Source of the DNA: Corynebacterium minutissimum
Lineage (GTDB): Bacteria; Actinomycetota; Actinomycetes; Mycobacteriales; Mycobacteriaceae
Assembly: GCF_016889765.1 (NCBI RefSeq)
Contig: NZ_CP069533.1
Coordinates: 2,170,001-2,234,000, forward strand
Length of the DNA: 64,000 bases
Direction: 5' to 3'
Position numbers and translations under genes: made by a program. Of the stretch, positions 34,498 through 42,413 are shown piece after piece. Positions within the stretch are counted from its first letter, which is position 1; each line of letters starts with the position of its first letter. Below the pieces are notes generated by a model. It made no database searches, was not told where the DNA came from, and saw nothing but the letters and a program-made list of their open reading frames with translations.

Positions 34498-35043
34498 CTA
34501 GTCGTAGAGGACTTCGTCGAGGGGGAGGGCTTCGCCAAGCAGCGCCTGATTCTTAGCAATGTCGACGTAGCGCGCGGCGTGCGGGATGAAGGCGTCGGAT
34601 TCCTCCGAGCTCAACTCACGGCGCACCTTGGCGGGTACCCCAGCAGCTAGGGTGCCGGCGGGAATATTCTGGCCTTCCAGCACCACCGCGCCGGCGGCGA
34701 CGAGAGAGCCTGGGCCCACGGTGGAGCCCGAGAGTAGGGAAGCCTTCATCCCAACGAGCGTGCCCGCGCCTACGTGCGTGCCATGGAGCATGGCCATGTG
34801 GCCCACGGTGACGTCATCCTCCAAGATGCACGGGTTTGTGGACTCTACGTGGATAACGCAATTGTCCTGGATATTAACGCGTGAACCGAGGCGGATGGAA
34901 CCGACGTCACCGCGAAGCACACAGCCGTAGAACACGGAGGAGTCCGGGCCAATAGTGACATCACCAATGATGGTGGCATTCGGTGCAATCCAGGCGCTGC
35001 GGTGAATACGTGGGGTCTTACCTTGGAAGGGGAGGATGAGCAT
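34498..35043 (-). CDS. Gamma-class carbonic anhydrase family protein
   Basis: This 181-residue left-handed beta-helix protein has the hexapeptide repeats of the gamma carbonic anhydrase/PaaY/YrdA group. The pattern I-x-x-x-x-x shows in WIAPNATIIGDVTIGPDSSVFYG (18-40). Zinc ligands are offered by CVIHVE near 62-67 and VGHMAMLHGTHVG near 80-92, with three histidines. Many members lack proven carbonic anhydrase activity. The start follows 3 nt after the stop of the upstream gene, so both belong to one transcript. Confidence 0.9.
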   Translation of the reverse strand: MLILPFQGKTPRIHRSAWIAPNATIIGDVTIGPDSSVFYGCVLRGDVGSIRLGSRVNIQDNCVIHVESTNPCILEDDVTVGHMAMLHGTHVGAGTLVGMKASLLSGSTVGPGSLVAAGAVVLEGQNIPAGTLAAGVPAKVRRELSSEESDAFIPHAARYVDIAKNQALLGEALPLDEVLYD

Positions 35044-35046
35044 GGT

Positions 35047-35442
35047 TTAAACTCCTTCAATCGCTATGGCCAGGGCCGTTGAGATTTCATAATCTCCAGG
35101 CTCTGGGCTGAGATTCTTAAGAAGAGAGAGTTCTTCAGGCGAGAGCGGGATAACCCAGCCCCTTTTCGGATCATGCACTGCGCGTTCCTGCGCAGTCGTG
35201 GGGGACAGGTACACCGTGGTGTGTGGGCCAGTTCGTGGGCCGCGTAATTGGGCGGCTTCGCCCGCACGGGCCACTTCCGCCAGCACCTTAGCGCCGGAAG
35301 GGGACGTCTCCACGATGATGAGCCCATCCGCCGTGTGCACGGCAAGGCGGTCCAGCTCAACCTCAACGGCATGTGGATCGGGGGAGGCCAAACGCGCGCC
35401 GGGGGAGCCGACAAGATTCTTCAGTGCAGAAAAGAGACCCAT
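35047..35442 (-). CDS. Hypothetical protein, cotranscribed with the carbonic anhydrase gene
   Basis: The 131-residue product has no signal peptide or membrane segment, and I do not recognise its family. It is Ala/Pro/Glu-rich with a mixed alpha/beta pattern, for example VELDRLAVHTADGLIIVETS near 28-47 and YLSPTTAQERAVHDPKRGW near 77-95. ATG 35442 lies 6 nt after a -10 element. Tight spacing to the gamma carbonic anhydrase gene suggests a joint function, which is unknown. Confidence 0.72.
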   Translation of the reverse strand: MGLFSALKNLVGSPGARLASPDPHAVEVELDRLAVHTADGLIIVETSPSGAKVLAEVARAGEAAQLRGPRTGPHTTVYLSPTTAQERAVHDPKRGWVIPLSPEELSLLKNLSPEPGDYEISTALAIAIEGV

Positions 35443-35454
35443 GGCGCGATCCTA
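35443..35454 (-). promoter_or_regulatory. leaderless promoter of the 131-residue gene
   Basis: TAGGAT (complement of 35449-35454) ends 6 nt before ATG 35442. It stands back-to-back with the patatin promoter. Confidence 0.55.
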
Positions 35455-35463
35455 GCCTGCGGG

Positions 35464-35477
35464 TACCATCGGGCACT
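35464..35477 (+). promoter_or_regulatory. leaderless promoter of the patatin gene
   Basis: TACCAT at 35464-35469 ends 8 nt before GTG 35478. Only 9 nt separate it from the opposing -10 element. Confidence 0.55.
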
Positions 35478-36347
35478 GTGATTGACGCAAAAGATACAGC
35501 ACTCGTCATTGAAGGTGGCGGCATGCGCAATTCCTATACCGCCGCATGTATCGTCAAACTGCTTCAGGAGGAGGTGGAATTCGGCTGGGTCGGTGGTGTT
35601 TCCGCAGGCTCGTCGCACACCGTTAATTTCCTCTCGCGCGATCCCATCCGCTCTGAAGAATCCTTCGTAGACTTTGCCAAGAACCCCAGCTTCGGTGGTC
35701 TAGGTTCTCTACTGCGCGGCAATGGTTATTTCAACGCCGAATACATCTATGAGAAGTCGGCCGACAAAGATATGCCCTTCGATTGGGAGACCTTCGAAGC
35801 CAATCCAGCACAGATGTGTATCTCGGCCGCTCGGGCGGACACCGGTGAGAGCGTGTATTGGGGCCGCGAAGACATTGAGACCCAAGAGGATCTGATGGTG
35901 CGCGTGCGTGCGTCGTCGACCCTTCCTCTCATCATGCCCATGCGTGTCATTGACGGCGCACCTTATGTGGATGGAGCCATGGGTGAATCTGGCGGCATCC
36001 TCATTGACCAAGCAGAAAAGGCTGGGTTTGAGAAGTTCCTCTTTCTCGGCTCCAAGCCACGCGGCTATGTACGCCCCTCAGTCAGCCGCCCCACGGCGCT
36101 GCGCCGCGTCTTCCGCAAGTACCCAGCCGTGGCTGAAGCCATGATCGAGCGTCCACCGAAGTACAACCGCTCCAAAGACCGTCTCCTTGAATTGGAGAAG
36201 GAAGGACGCGCCCAGCTCTTCTTCCCCGAGGATATGCAAGTGACGTCTACCGAACACGATGTGGCTAAGCTGCGCTCCAATTTTGAGGCGGGCCGCGCAC
36301 AGACGTATGCGGAGTGGCCGGCATGGAGGGATTTCCTCACCGCCTAG
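35478..36347 (+). CDS. Patatin-like phospholipase, YjjU type
   Basis: The 289-residue lipid acyl hydrolase carries the glycine-rich oxyanion motif GGGMRN near residues 12-17, the nucleophile in GVSAGSS (GxSxG, about 38-44), and the DGAMGESGG motif near 160-168 with the catalytic Asp. This Ser-Asp dyad defines patatins. No signal peptide is seen, so it acts in the cytoplasm or at the inner membrane face. A longer frame upstream would cross the divergent gene, and GTG 35478 is supported by promoter spacing. The lipid substrate is unknown. Confidence 0.86.
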   Translation: MIDAKDTALVIEGGGMRNSYTAACIVKLLQEEVEFGWVGGVSAGSSHTVNFLSRDPIRSEESFVDFAKNPSFGGLGSLLRGNGYFNAEYIYEKSADKDMPFDWETFEANPAQMCISAARADTGESVYWGREDIETQEDLMVRVRASSTLPLIMPMRVIDGAPYVDGAMGESGGILIDQAEKAGFEKFLFLGSKPRGYVRPSVSRPTALRRVFRKYPAVAEAMIERPPKYNRSKDRLLELEKEGRAQLFFPEDMQVTSTEHDVAKLRSNFEAGRAQTYAEWPAWRDFLTA

Positions 36348-36513
36348 TTACCTAGCAGCAGCTTCCGGTGTTGATCACCGAGCATCTGCAGGTGTGAGAC
36401 GTGCCTCGTTTGCGGCCATAGCAACATCATGGAAAAGGCGGTGCGCTGCAAGGATGCGGTTAATGGGTGATTACAGGAAACGCCTTTCACATGGCTTTTT
36501 CTGTGCAGTTTCC
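36348..36513. other. noncoding region before sucE
   Basis: This gap of about 166 nt holds no gene. The sucE -10 element begins at its right edge. Confidence 0.5.
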
Positions 36514-36527
36514 TAGAATGACAGACC
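36514..36527 (+). promoter_or_regulatory. leaderless promoter of sucE
   Basis: TAGAAT at 36514-36519 ends 8 nt before GTG 36528. Confidence 0.58.
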
Positions 36528-38093
36528 GTGTTGGCACTATTTGATGGAAATATTTGGCTGAGCATCTTTTTCATTGCTCTGCTCGGCACATTGTTTGGCA
36601 TGATTCCCTTCGGCCCGCTGCGCTTTGGCGCGGCGGGAACGTTGTTCGTCGGTTTGGCTTTCGGCGCCTTCATTGAGCTCGATGGCGCAATCCTCAGCAG
36701 CTTGCAGGAAATGGGCCTTGGTCTCTTTATCTACATGCAGGGTTTGTCTGCCGGTGAGCGATTCTTCAAGGGATTCTCTGAACAGCTCAAGCACATGATC
36801 ACCGCGGCGATCGCCGTGATTGCGGCCGCGGCTGTAGCGCTGCTTGCCGGCGGATGGCTTGGGTTGTCACCTTTGGCTTCGGTCGGCGTCTTCTCGGGTG
36901 CGACGACCTCGACGGCGTCGCTGGCGGTTGCTCAGCAGCAGACGGGCGAAGAGCTACCAGCTGTGGGTTATTCCCTGGGGTATCCGGTCGGCGTTGCAGT
37001 GGCCATTCTGCTTGTGGCGATGCTGTTGAAGCAGTCCTGGCCGGGGTCGAAAGACAAGGACAATTCTGCGGAGGAAATCTTCCGCTCCCGTACTATTCGC
37101 GTGACGAAGAACATCACCTACGACGAGCTACTGGAACGCTTCGAGGACCAATTCGTCATCGCCACGATTCGCCGCGGGAATACGAGAACTGTGGCCGGTG
37201 ACCACCCGGAGATTCGCAAAGGCGATATCCTTCGCGTCCTCGTAACGAAGGCGAAGAAACATGAGCTTACGGCCGCCCTGGGTAAGCGTCAGCCGCAGGT
37301 GCCCTTCATAGACAAGCGTCTCGTCATTGAAAACGTCGTGGTGTCGAACTCGGACATTGCAGGCCGCACCATCGAGGAACTTGATCTGTTTAAACGCTAC
37401 GGTGGCCGCATCATCCGCATCCACCGCGGCGATGAAGAGTTCCTCGCCAGCTTTGACACGCACCTCGACTCTGGTGACCGTGTCGACATCATTGTTGACC
37501 AGGACCGTCTGGGCGATATCCGTAATTATTTCGGTAATTCGGTACAGGGCTACTCGCAGCTGAACTGGACCGCAGTAGCTGGCGGCCTGTTCTTGGGCTA
37601 TCTCTTGGCACTCGTTGTTGTTCCGATGCCGGGCGGTGCGTCCTTCGAACTGGGCTTCGCGCTCGGCCCACTGATTACTGGTCTCATTCTGGGTGCACTA
37701 CACCGCACGCGACGCGTGCCGTGGAAGGTTCCGGCCTCCATCAACACCGCCTTCCAGCAGTGGGGCCTCGTCATCTTTTTGGCCTCTGTGGGCCTCGCTT
37801 CCAGTGATGCGTTCCTCTCCACCGCCTTCTCGTGGATGGGTGTGAAGTGCATGCTGCTGGCCGCCATCGTCACTGTGGTTGCCATCGCAATCTTCGCTGT
37901 GGCGAACCGCTTCCTTGGTCAGTCCGAGACCCGCACCGCCGGTGGTATCTCCGGTATATTCGGCCAGCCAGCCGTGGTCAACTACGCCACGGGAATGAGC
38001 TCTGACTCCCGCATCATGACCGGCTACGCAGCCACGATCGTGGTGGCGCAGATAGTCAAGATTGCGGTTATCCCCATCATGCTGACTTTCTAG
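36528..38093 (+). CDS. sucE: Aspartate:alanine exchanger-family transporter, SucE type
   Basis: The 521-residue membrane protein has the AAE family build: an N-terminal set of about five segments (to residue 165), a cytoplasmic part with two TrkA-C/RCK_C-like domains (about 185-265 and 265-335), and a C-terminal membrane half. SGATTSTASLAVAQQ near 123-137 and SGIFGQPAVVNYATG near 480-494 are the paired family motifs. In C. glutamicum SucE1 exports succinate under oxygen limitation; AspT itself exchanges aspartate for alanine. The precise substrate is inferred from genus only. Confidence 0.8.
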   Translation: MLALFDGNIWLSIFFIALLGTLFGMIPFGPLRFGAAGTLFVGLAFGAFIELDGAILSSLQEMGLGLFIYMQGLSAGERFFKGFSEQLKHMITAAIAVIAAAAVALLAGGWLGLSPLASVGVFSGATTSTASLAVAQQQTGEELPAVGYSLGYPVGVAVAILLVAMLLKQSWPGSKDKDNSAEEIFRSRTIRVTKNITYDELLERFEDQFVIATIRRGNTRTVAGDHPEIRKGDILRVLVTKAKKHELTAALGKRQPQVPFIDKRLVIENVVVSNSDIAGRTIEELDLFKRYGGRIIRIHRGDEEFLASFDTHLDSGDRVDIIVDQDRLGDIRNYFGNSVQGYSQLNWTAVAGGLFLGYLLALVVVPMPGGASFELGFALGPLITGLILGALHRTRRVPWKVPASINTAFQQWGLVIFLASVGLASSDAFLSTAFSWMGVKCMLLAAIVTVVAIAIFAVANRFLGQSETRTAGGISGIFGQPAVVNYATGMSSDSRIMTGYAATIVVAQIVKIAVIPIMLTF

Positions 38094-38108
38094 TCAGCAA
38101 CTAGCCAT

Positions 38109-39752
38109 CTAATCCGCCACGAGCGTTTCGATGGTGAGTTCCGGGTGCTCCTTCTCAATGAAGGCCAGCTTCCACTTATCGCCAAACAGGGCGATGAGCT
38201 CGCCGTCGGTGCGGGTGAAGATCTCTACGCCGCGCTGGCGGCCCAGCTCTGGTGCGGACTCGGCGTCGGTGCGGCGTCCTACGGAGTAGGGGATGGGCTC
38301 CGTGACGGTTGGCACGTTGTACTCGACTTCCATGCGGGCCTGCATGACCTCGAACTGCATGGGGCCGACGGCGGCCATGACGGGAGCGGCGTCACCACGG
38401 GTATCGTTGCGCAAGATTTGGACAACGCCTTCGGCCGCAAGCTGGTCCAAGCCTTTGCGGAAGGCTTTGTAGTCGCCCAAAGACTTGGCGCGCAGGATCT
38501 GGAATGACTCAGGAGCGAACTGCGGCATGGGCTTGAACTGGACCTTCTTGCCGGTATAGATGGTGTCACCCGGCGCCAAGGAACCGGCGTTAACCAAGCC
38601 CACGATGTCACCCGGGAAGGCGGAGTCCACGGTGTCGCGGGTACGGCCAAAGACCGTCAAGGCGTATTTCGTGGAGAAGCTGCGGCCGGATTGGGCATGG
38701 TTTACCTGCATGCCACGCTCAAACTCGCCGGAGACGACGCGCATGAAAGCCAGGTTATCGCGGTGCTTGCGGTCCATGCCTGCCTGCACCTTGAAGATGA
38801 CGCCGGAGAACTCATCAGTGACCTCACGGACCTCATCGATGGCGGCCGCACCACCGGAGCCGGCAGCTTCAATGGCCTTAGGATCCGAATCGCGCGAGCG
38901 CGGAGCCGGGGCAATGGCGCACAGCGTATCGAGGATTTGGTGCACGCCGAAGTTCAGCATGGCGGAAGCGAAAATGAGCGGGGAGGTCACGCACTGCTCG
39001 AAGAGCTCTTGGTCGTGCAGGGCGCCGTCGGCAGCCAGCAGCTCGGCTTCCTCCACGGCGGTTTCCCACGCATCTTCTTCCTTTGAGGCGGCGTCGGCAG
39101 GCGCGTAGTGCTCCTCCGGAGCAATGGTGGAGCCACCTGCGGTGCGCAGGAAGTGAATGTACTCGTCGGCTTCACCATCATCATTAATGTGGGCTAGACC
39201 GCGGAAGTCACCAGCAATGCCGACCGGCCAGTAGAGCGGGGTGGGTTGCAGCTGGATTTCGTTCACGATTTCGTCGACAAGCTCCAGCGGCTCACGGCCC
39301 ACGCGGTCCCACTTGTTGATCACCGTAATAATGGGCAGGCCACGGGCCTTACACACGCGGAAGAGCTTGAGGGTCTGCGGCTCGAGGCCCTTGGCGGCGT
39401 CGATAAGCATCACGGCAGCATCCACCGCCGTGAGCACGCGGTACGTATCCTCTGAGAAGTCCGCGTGGCCCGGGGTATCGACGAGGTTGATCATGTAGGG
39501 CTCGCCCTCATGGCCCTCCGGAGCGTACTCAAACTGCAGGGCTGAGGATGCGACGGAAATACCGCGGTCCTTCTCCATCTCCATCCAGTCAGACACCGTG
39601 GACTTGCGGTTGCCCTTACCGTGCACCGCGCCGGCTTCATTAATAACGTGGGCATGCAGCGCCAGCGCCTCCGTGAGCGTGGACTTACCAGCATCCGGGT
39701 GGGCGATGACGGCGAATGTGCGGCGGCGGGAGGCTTCGGAGGCAATACTCAT
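38109..39752 (-). CDS. prfC: Peptide chain release factor 3
   Basis: RF3 is a GTPase that recycles RF1/RF2 from the ribosome. The 547-residue protein has the G motifs AHPDAGKSTLTEAL (17-30), DTPGHADFSED (near 90-100) and NKWDR (near 146-150), followed by RF3-specific domains. QFEVMQARMEVEYNVP near 472-487 is typical of RF3 rather than EF-G. A leaderless promoter precedes it. It converges with sucE, with 15 nt between the stops. Confidence 0.96.
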   Translation of the reverse strand: MSIASEASRRRTFAVIAHPDAGKSTLTEALALHAHVINEAGAVHGKGNRKSTVSDWMEMEKDRGISVASSALQFEYAPEGHEGEPYMINLVDTPGHADFSEDTYRVLTAVDAAVMLIDAAKGLEPQTLKLFRVCKARGLPIITVINKWDRVGREPLELVDEIVNEIQLQPTPLYWPVGIAGDFRGLAHINDDGEADEYIHFLRTAGGSTIAPEEHYAPADAASKEEDAWETAVEEAELLAADGALHDQELFEQCVTSPLIFASAMLNFGVHQILDTLCAIAPAPRSRDSDPKAIEAAGSGGAAAIDEVREVTDEFSGVIFKVQAGMDRKHRDNLAFMRVVSGEFERGMQVNHAQSGRSFSTKYALTVFGRTRDTVDSAFPGDIVGLVNAGSLAPGDTIYTGKKVQFKPMPQFAPESFQILRAKSLGDYKAFRKGLDQLAAEGVVQILRNDTRGDAAPVMAAVGPMQFEVMQARMEVEYNVPTVTEPIPYSVGRRTDAESAPELGRQRGVEIFTRTDGELIALFGDKWKLAFIEKEHPELTIETLVAD

Positions 39753-39765
39753 GCGGGTTAGTTTA
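39753..39765 (-). promoter_or_regulatory. leaderless promoter of prfC
   Basis: TAAACT (complement of 39760-39765) ends 7 nt before ATG 39752. It overlaps the end of the upstream SDR gene closely. Confidence 0.58.
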
Positions 39766-39776
39766 GCCGCTGGGTG

Positions 39777-40622
39777 CTACCACTCCACATCGAGCTGGCG
39801 GCCTAGATCATCAAAGATGCGCCGCGCCACTGAGAGCTTCTTTGCAATTGGGCGCCGCAGTCCTGGCTTGCGCTTGTCGTTATAGTATTCGCCGGACTCG
39901 AAATGGATACCCGGGGTGCCGGTGAGGAAGAAAGCGAGATTCTCGCCACCCTGATCAGCCGTGCCGAAGCGCTTGCCCAGAACGCTGGAATACAGCGTGC
40001 TCGTCTTGCTCGTCGAGGTTTTCGCAAAACTGGTCTTGAGCACACCGGGGTGGAAGGCCACGGCGGTCAGCCCATGGGAGTCGAAGTAGCGGGTAAGCAG
40101 AATATCGCCGAGCTTGGCATTGCCATAGGCGCGCTCCGCGGAAAACTTCTCAAAGGTGTTCGGGTCACCTGGATCGAAGGAGGACATCACCATATTCGCC
40201 ACCGAGGCGGTCTGCACCACCGTCGCATCGCTATCCCGCAAGATATCGCGCAACAAGGACGTCAGCAGGAAAGGAGCCACAACGTTGACCTGCCACGTGC
40301 GCTCAAAACCATCGGCCGTGGCAAAGGGACCATCAAAAATCCCGCCAGCATTGTTGCCCAAGGCATGGATGTTCTCGTACTGGCGTAGTTCCTCCGCGAG
40401 GCGACGTACCTGACCCAAAGATTCAAAATCCGCCACGTGATAGTTAGCATCGATTTCCTCAGCCACGGCCTGTGTTTTCTGCGGGTTGCGGCCGACGAGC
40501 ACGAGCGTGTCCTGTGGGCGACGCTTGTGCAGAATGCGGGCGGCGGAGGCCCCCACTCCGTCTGAGGCGCCAGTAATGACGATGGTCCGTGGATCCAGGT
40601 TCGATGAGAAGGCGTGGCTCAT
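39777..40622 (-). CDS. Short-chain dehydrogenase/reductase
   Basis: The 281-residue SDR resembles the retinol dehydrogenase/protochlorophyllide reductase-like group. The cofactor loop is TGASDGVGASAARIL near residues 18-32. NNAGGIF is near 88-94 and SVANMVMSS near 141-149 supplies the serine, but the usual YxxxK reads YGNAK near 172-176, which keeps Tyr and Lys. The substrate is unknown. Its promoter is leaderless by spacing, with pth close upstream on the same strand. Confidence 0.88.
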   Translation of the reverse strand: MSHAFSSNLDPRTIVITGASDGVGASAARILHKRRPQDTLVLVGRNPQKTQAVAEEIDANYHVADFESLGQVRRLAEELRQYENIHALGNNAGGIFDGPFATADGFERTWQVNVVAPFLLTSLLRDILRDSDATVVQTASVANMVMSSFDPGDPNTFEKFSAERAYGNAKLGDILLTRYFDSHGLTAVAFHPGVLKTSFAKTSTSKTSTLYSSVLGKRFGTADQGGENLAFFLTGTPGIHFESGEYYNDKRKPGLRRPIAKKLSVARRIFDDLGRQLDVEW

Positions 40623-40636
40623 ACTTCGATAGTCTA
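40623..40636 (-). promoter_or_regulatory. leaderless promoter of the SDR gene
   Basis: TAGACT (complement of 40631-40636) ends 8 nt before ATG 40622. Confidence 0.55.
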
Positions 40637-40661
40637 GGGCGATCCACGCGGACGCGCGGGT

Positions 40662-41327
40662 TTACTTTCCGCGCGAATGGATCTCGTTCTGTGCCTTGTT
40701 CATTCCCTCGGACACAATGAGGCGCGCGGCTTCCGCAGCGGTGGCGATGGAGCTTTCGAAGGCCGGGGAGGCGTCGACAGGCGCGAGCACCCAATCCGGA
40801 ATGGAGCTACCTTTGGGCGGGCGGCCAATGCCCACGCGCACACGTAGATAGTCGCGGGTTCCCAGGCGTTCAGTCAGCGATTTCAGACCGTTGTGGCCAT
40901 TCTCATTGCCGCCTTTCTTGATACGCACGCTGCCAGCGGGCAAATCGAGCTCATCATGGATGACAATAATGTGCTCCGCCGGCACCCCTAATTGTGCAGC
41001 CAGGGGCGCCACGGGGTCCCCGGAAAGATTCATGTACGTGTGCGAGCGCACGGCCAGAACCTGCGTGCCGTCCACGTCAACGGGCGCGGCGCTGAGCTTG
41101 TGTCCCGTGACCGGCTCAAGCACATCACCTGCATCAGCAAGGAGATCATCAACTGTCATGTAGCCCACGTTGTGGCGCGTCGCCGCATACTTCGCGCCAG
41201 GATTGCCCAAGCCCACGATGAGCCACTCAGCGCTGAGCGCAGCGGGGTCCAGCCCAGCAGCCGGTTGCGGCGACGGTGCAGCGCTGTTGCCGAAAAGGCG
41301 GGCAAAGAAGTCACGGATGGAGGACAC
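40662..41327 (-). CDS. pth: Peptidyl-tRNA hydrolase, first copy
   Basis: Pth frees tRNA from peptidyl-tRNA dropped by ribosomes. The 221 residues include an N-terminal extension of about 33 residues absent from most Pth proteins. The core follows: LIVGLGNPGAKYAATRHNVGYM (36-57) with the catalytic His, the MNLSG motif near 98-102, and HDELDLPAGSVRIKKGG near 124-140 with GHNGLKS near 143-149. A second pth lies at 50627-51166. The start is a GTG with AAGGGAG 6 nt upstream. The extension may be cytoplasmic linker only. Confidence 0.93.
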   Translation of the reverse strand: MSSIRDFFARLFGNSAAPSPQPAAGLDPAALSAEWLIVGLGNPGAKYAATRHNVGYMTVDDLLADAGDVLEPVTGHKLSAAPVDVDGTQVLAVRSHTYMNLSGDPVAPLAAQLGVPAEHIIVIHDELDLPAGSVRIKKGGNENGHNGLKSLTERLGTRDYLRVRVGIGRPPKGSSIPDWVLAPVDASPAFESSIATAAEAARLIVSEGMNKAQNEIHSRGK

Positions 41328-41352
41328 AACTACTCCCTTCTAGGAAGTTCTT

Positions 41353-41364
41353 TATTCTGGGACC
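41353..41364 (+). promoter_or_regulatory. leaderless promoter of the nitronate monooxygenase gene
   Basis: TATTCT at 41353-41358 ends 6 nt before ATG 41365. Confidence 0.55.
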
Positions 41365-42348
41365 ATGAGTAAGCTTCTTGAGACTATCACTTGCCCGGTT
41401 CTACCTGCCCCGATGGCCGGTGGGCCCACCACGCCGGCTCTGGTCCGCGCGGCCGCAGCCGCCGGTTCTTTCAGCGCATTAGGGCTAGGCAGTGCGTCCG
41501 TTGAAACTGCCCGGGCAGCCATTAAGGACTGCGCCGGCACGCGCTTTGGTGTCAACCTCTTTTGCCCACAGCGCGAGCTCACTGCCACTGAACGGGCTGC
41601 GGCGGAAGCCCTCGCGGCAGAAGAAAATGCCGTGCTTGGCGACGTCCCCCTGACCTTCGGCTGGCAGGAAAAACTCACCGCCGCGCTGGACGGCGGAGCA
41701 GCAGTGTTGTGGTCCATGTTCGGCGTCTTCAGCGACGCCGAAGTTCAGCGCATCCACTCCTCCGGCGCGGAAGCGTGGACCACGGTAACCACTCCGGAGG
41801 AAGCCCTCGTTGCCGCAAGCCGCGGCGTCGACGTGTTGTGCGTGCAGGGCCCGGAAGCCGGTGGGCACCGCGGCGTGTGGGACCCAGCTGCTGAACCAGA
41901 TCAGCGCCCGCTGGAGGAACTTATCGGCGCCGTCCACCAGGTCACAGACCTTCCGCTTATTGCCGCCGGAGGAGTGCGCACCGCTGCGGATGTTGCTGAA
42001 GCCCTCTCTTGGCCTGGCGTGGTTGCGGTCAGCTGCGGCTCGGCTTTCCTGCTGAGTGAGGAAGCTGGTACGAGCGAACACAACCGTGCGTTGCTTCGAC
42101 GTGGTGGGCCCACCGTGTCCACACGTGCGTTTTCAGGGCGCTACGCCAGGGGACTCGAAACGGAGTACACCCGTACCCATCCCGATCTGCCTTTGGTGTA
42201 TCCCTATCTCAACGCGTTGTTGAAGCCGCGCCGTGCCCGCCATGACGCGGAGGTTGGATACTGCCTCGTCGGGACCGCCGTAGAGAAACTGGGCGGGGGT
42301 AGTGTGGCGCAAATCCTCGCGCAACTATGCCCAAACGGACATCTTTAA
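41365..42348 (+). CDS. Nitronate monooxygenase family flavoprotein
   Basis: The FMN barrel (327 residues) shows PVLPAPMAGGPTTPALVRAAAA near residues 11-32, CVQGPEAGGHRG near 153-164, the PLIAAGGVRTAADVAEAL phosphate-binding strand near 193-210, and GSAFLLSEEAGTS near 220-232. The family oxidises alkyl nitronates such as propionate 3-nitronate or acts as an NADH:quinone reductase. The lineage here cannot be fixed by eye. It is divergent from pth. Confidence 0.88.
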   Translation: MSKLLETITCPVLPAPMAGGPTTPALVRAAAAAGSFSALGLGSASVETARAAIKDCAGTRFGVNLFCPQRELTATERAAAEALAAEENAVLGDVPLTFGWQEKLTAALDGGAAVLWSMFGVFSDAEVQRIHSSGAEAWTTVTTPEEALVAASRGVDVLCVQGPEAGGHRGVWDPAAEPDQRPLEELIGAVHQVTDLPLIAAGGVRTAADVAEALSWPGVVAVSCGSAFLLSEEAGTSEHNRALLRRGGPTVSTRAFSGRYARGLETEYTRTHPDLPLVYPYLNALLKPRRARHDAEVGYCLVGTAVEKLGGGSVAQILAQLCPNGHL

Positions 42349-42413
42349 CAGTTAATATTTACGGTTGGATAGAGAAGTACACCCCTCTTTGAGAAGTAAA
42401 GGATACAGAGCAC

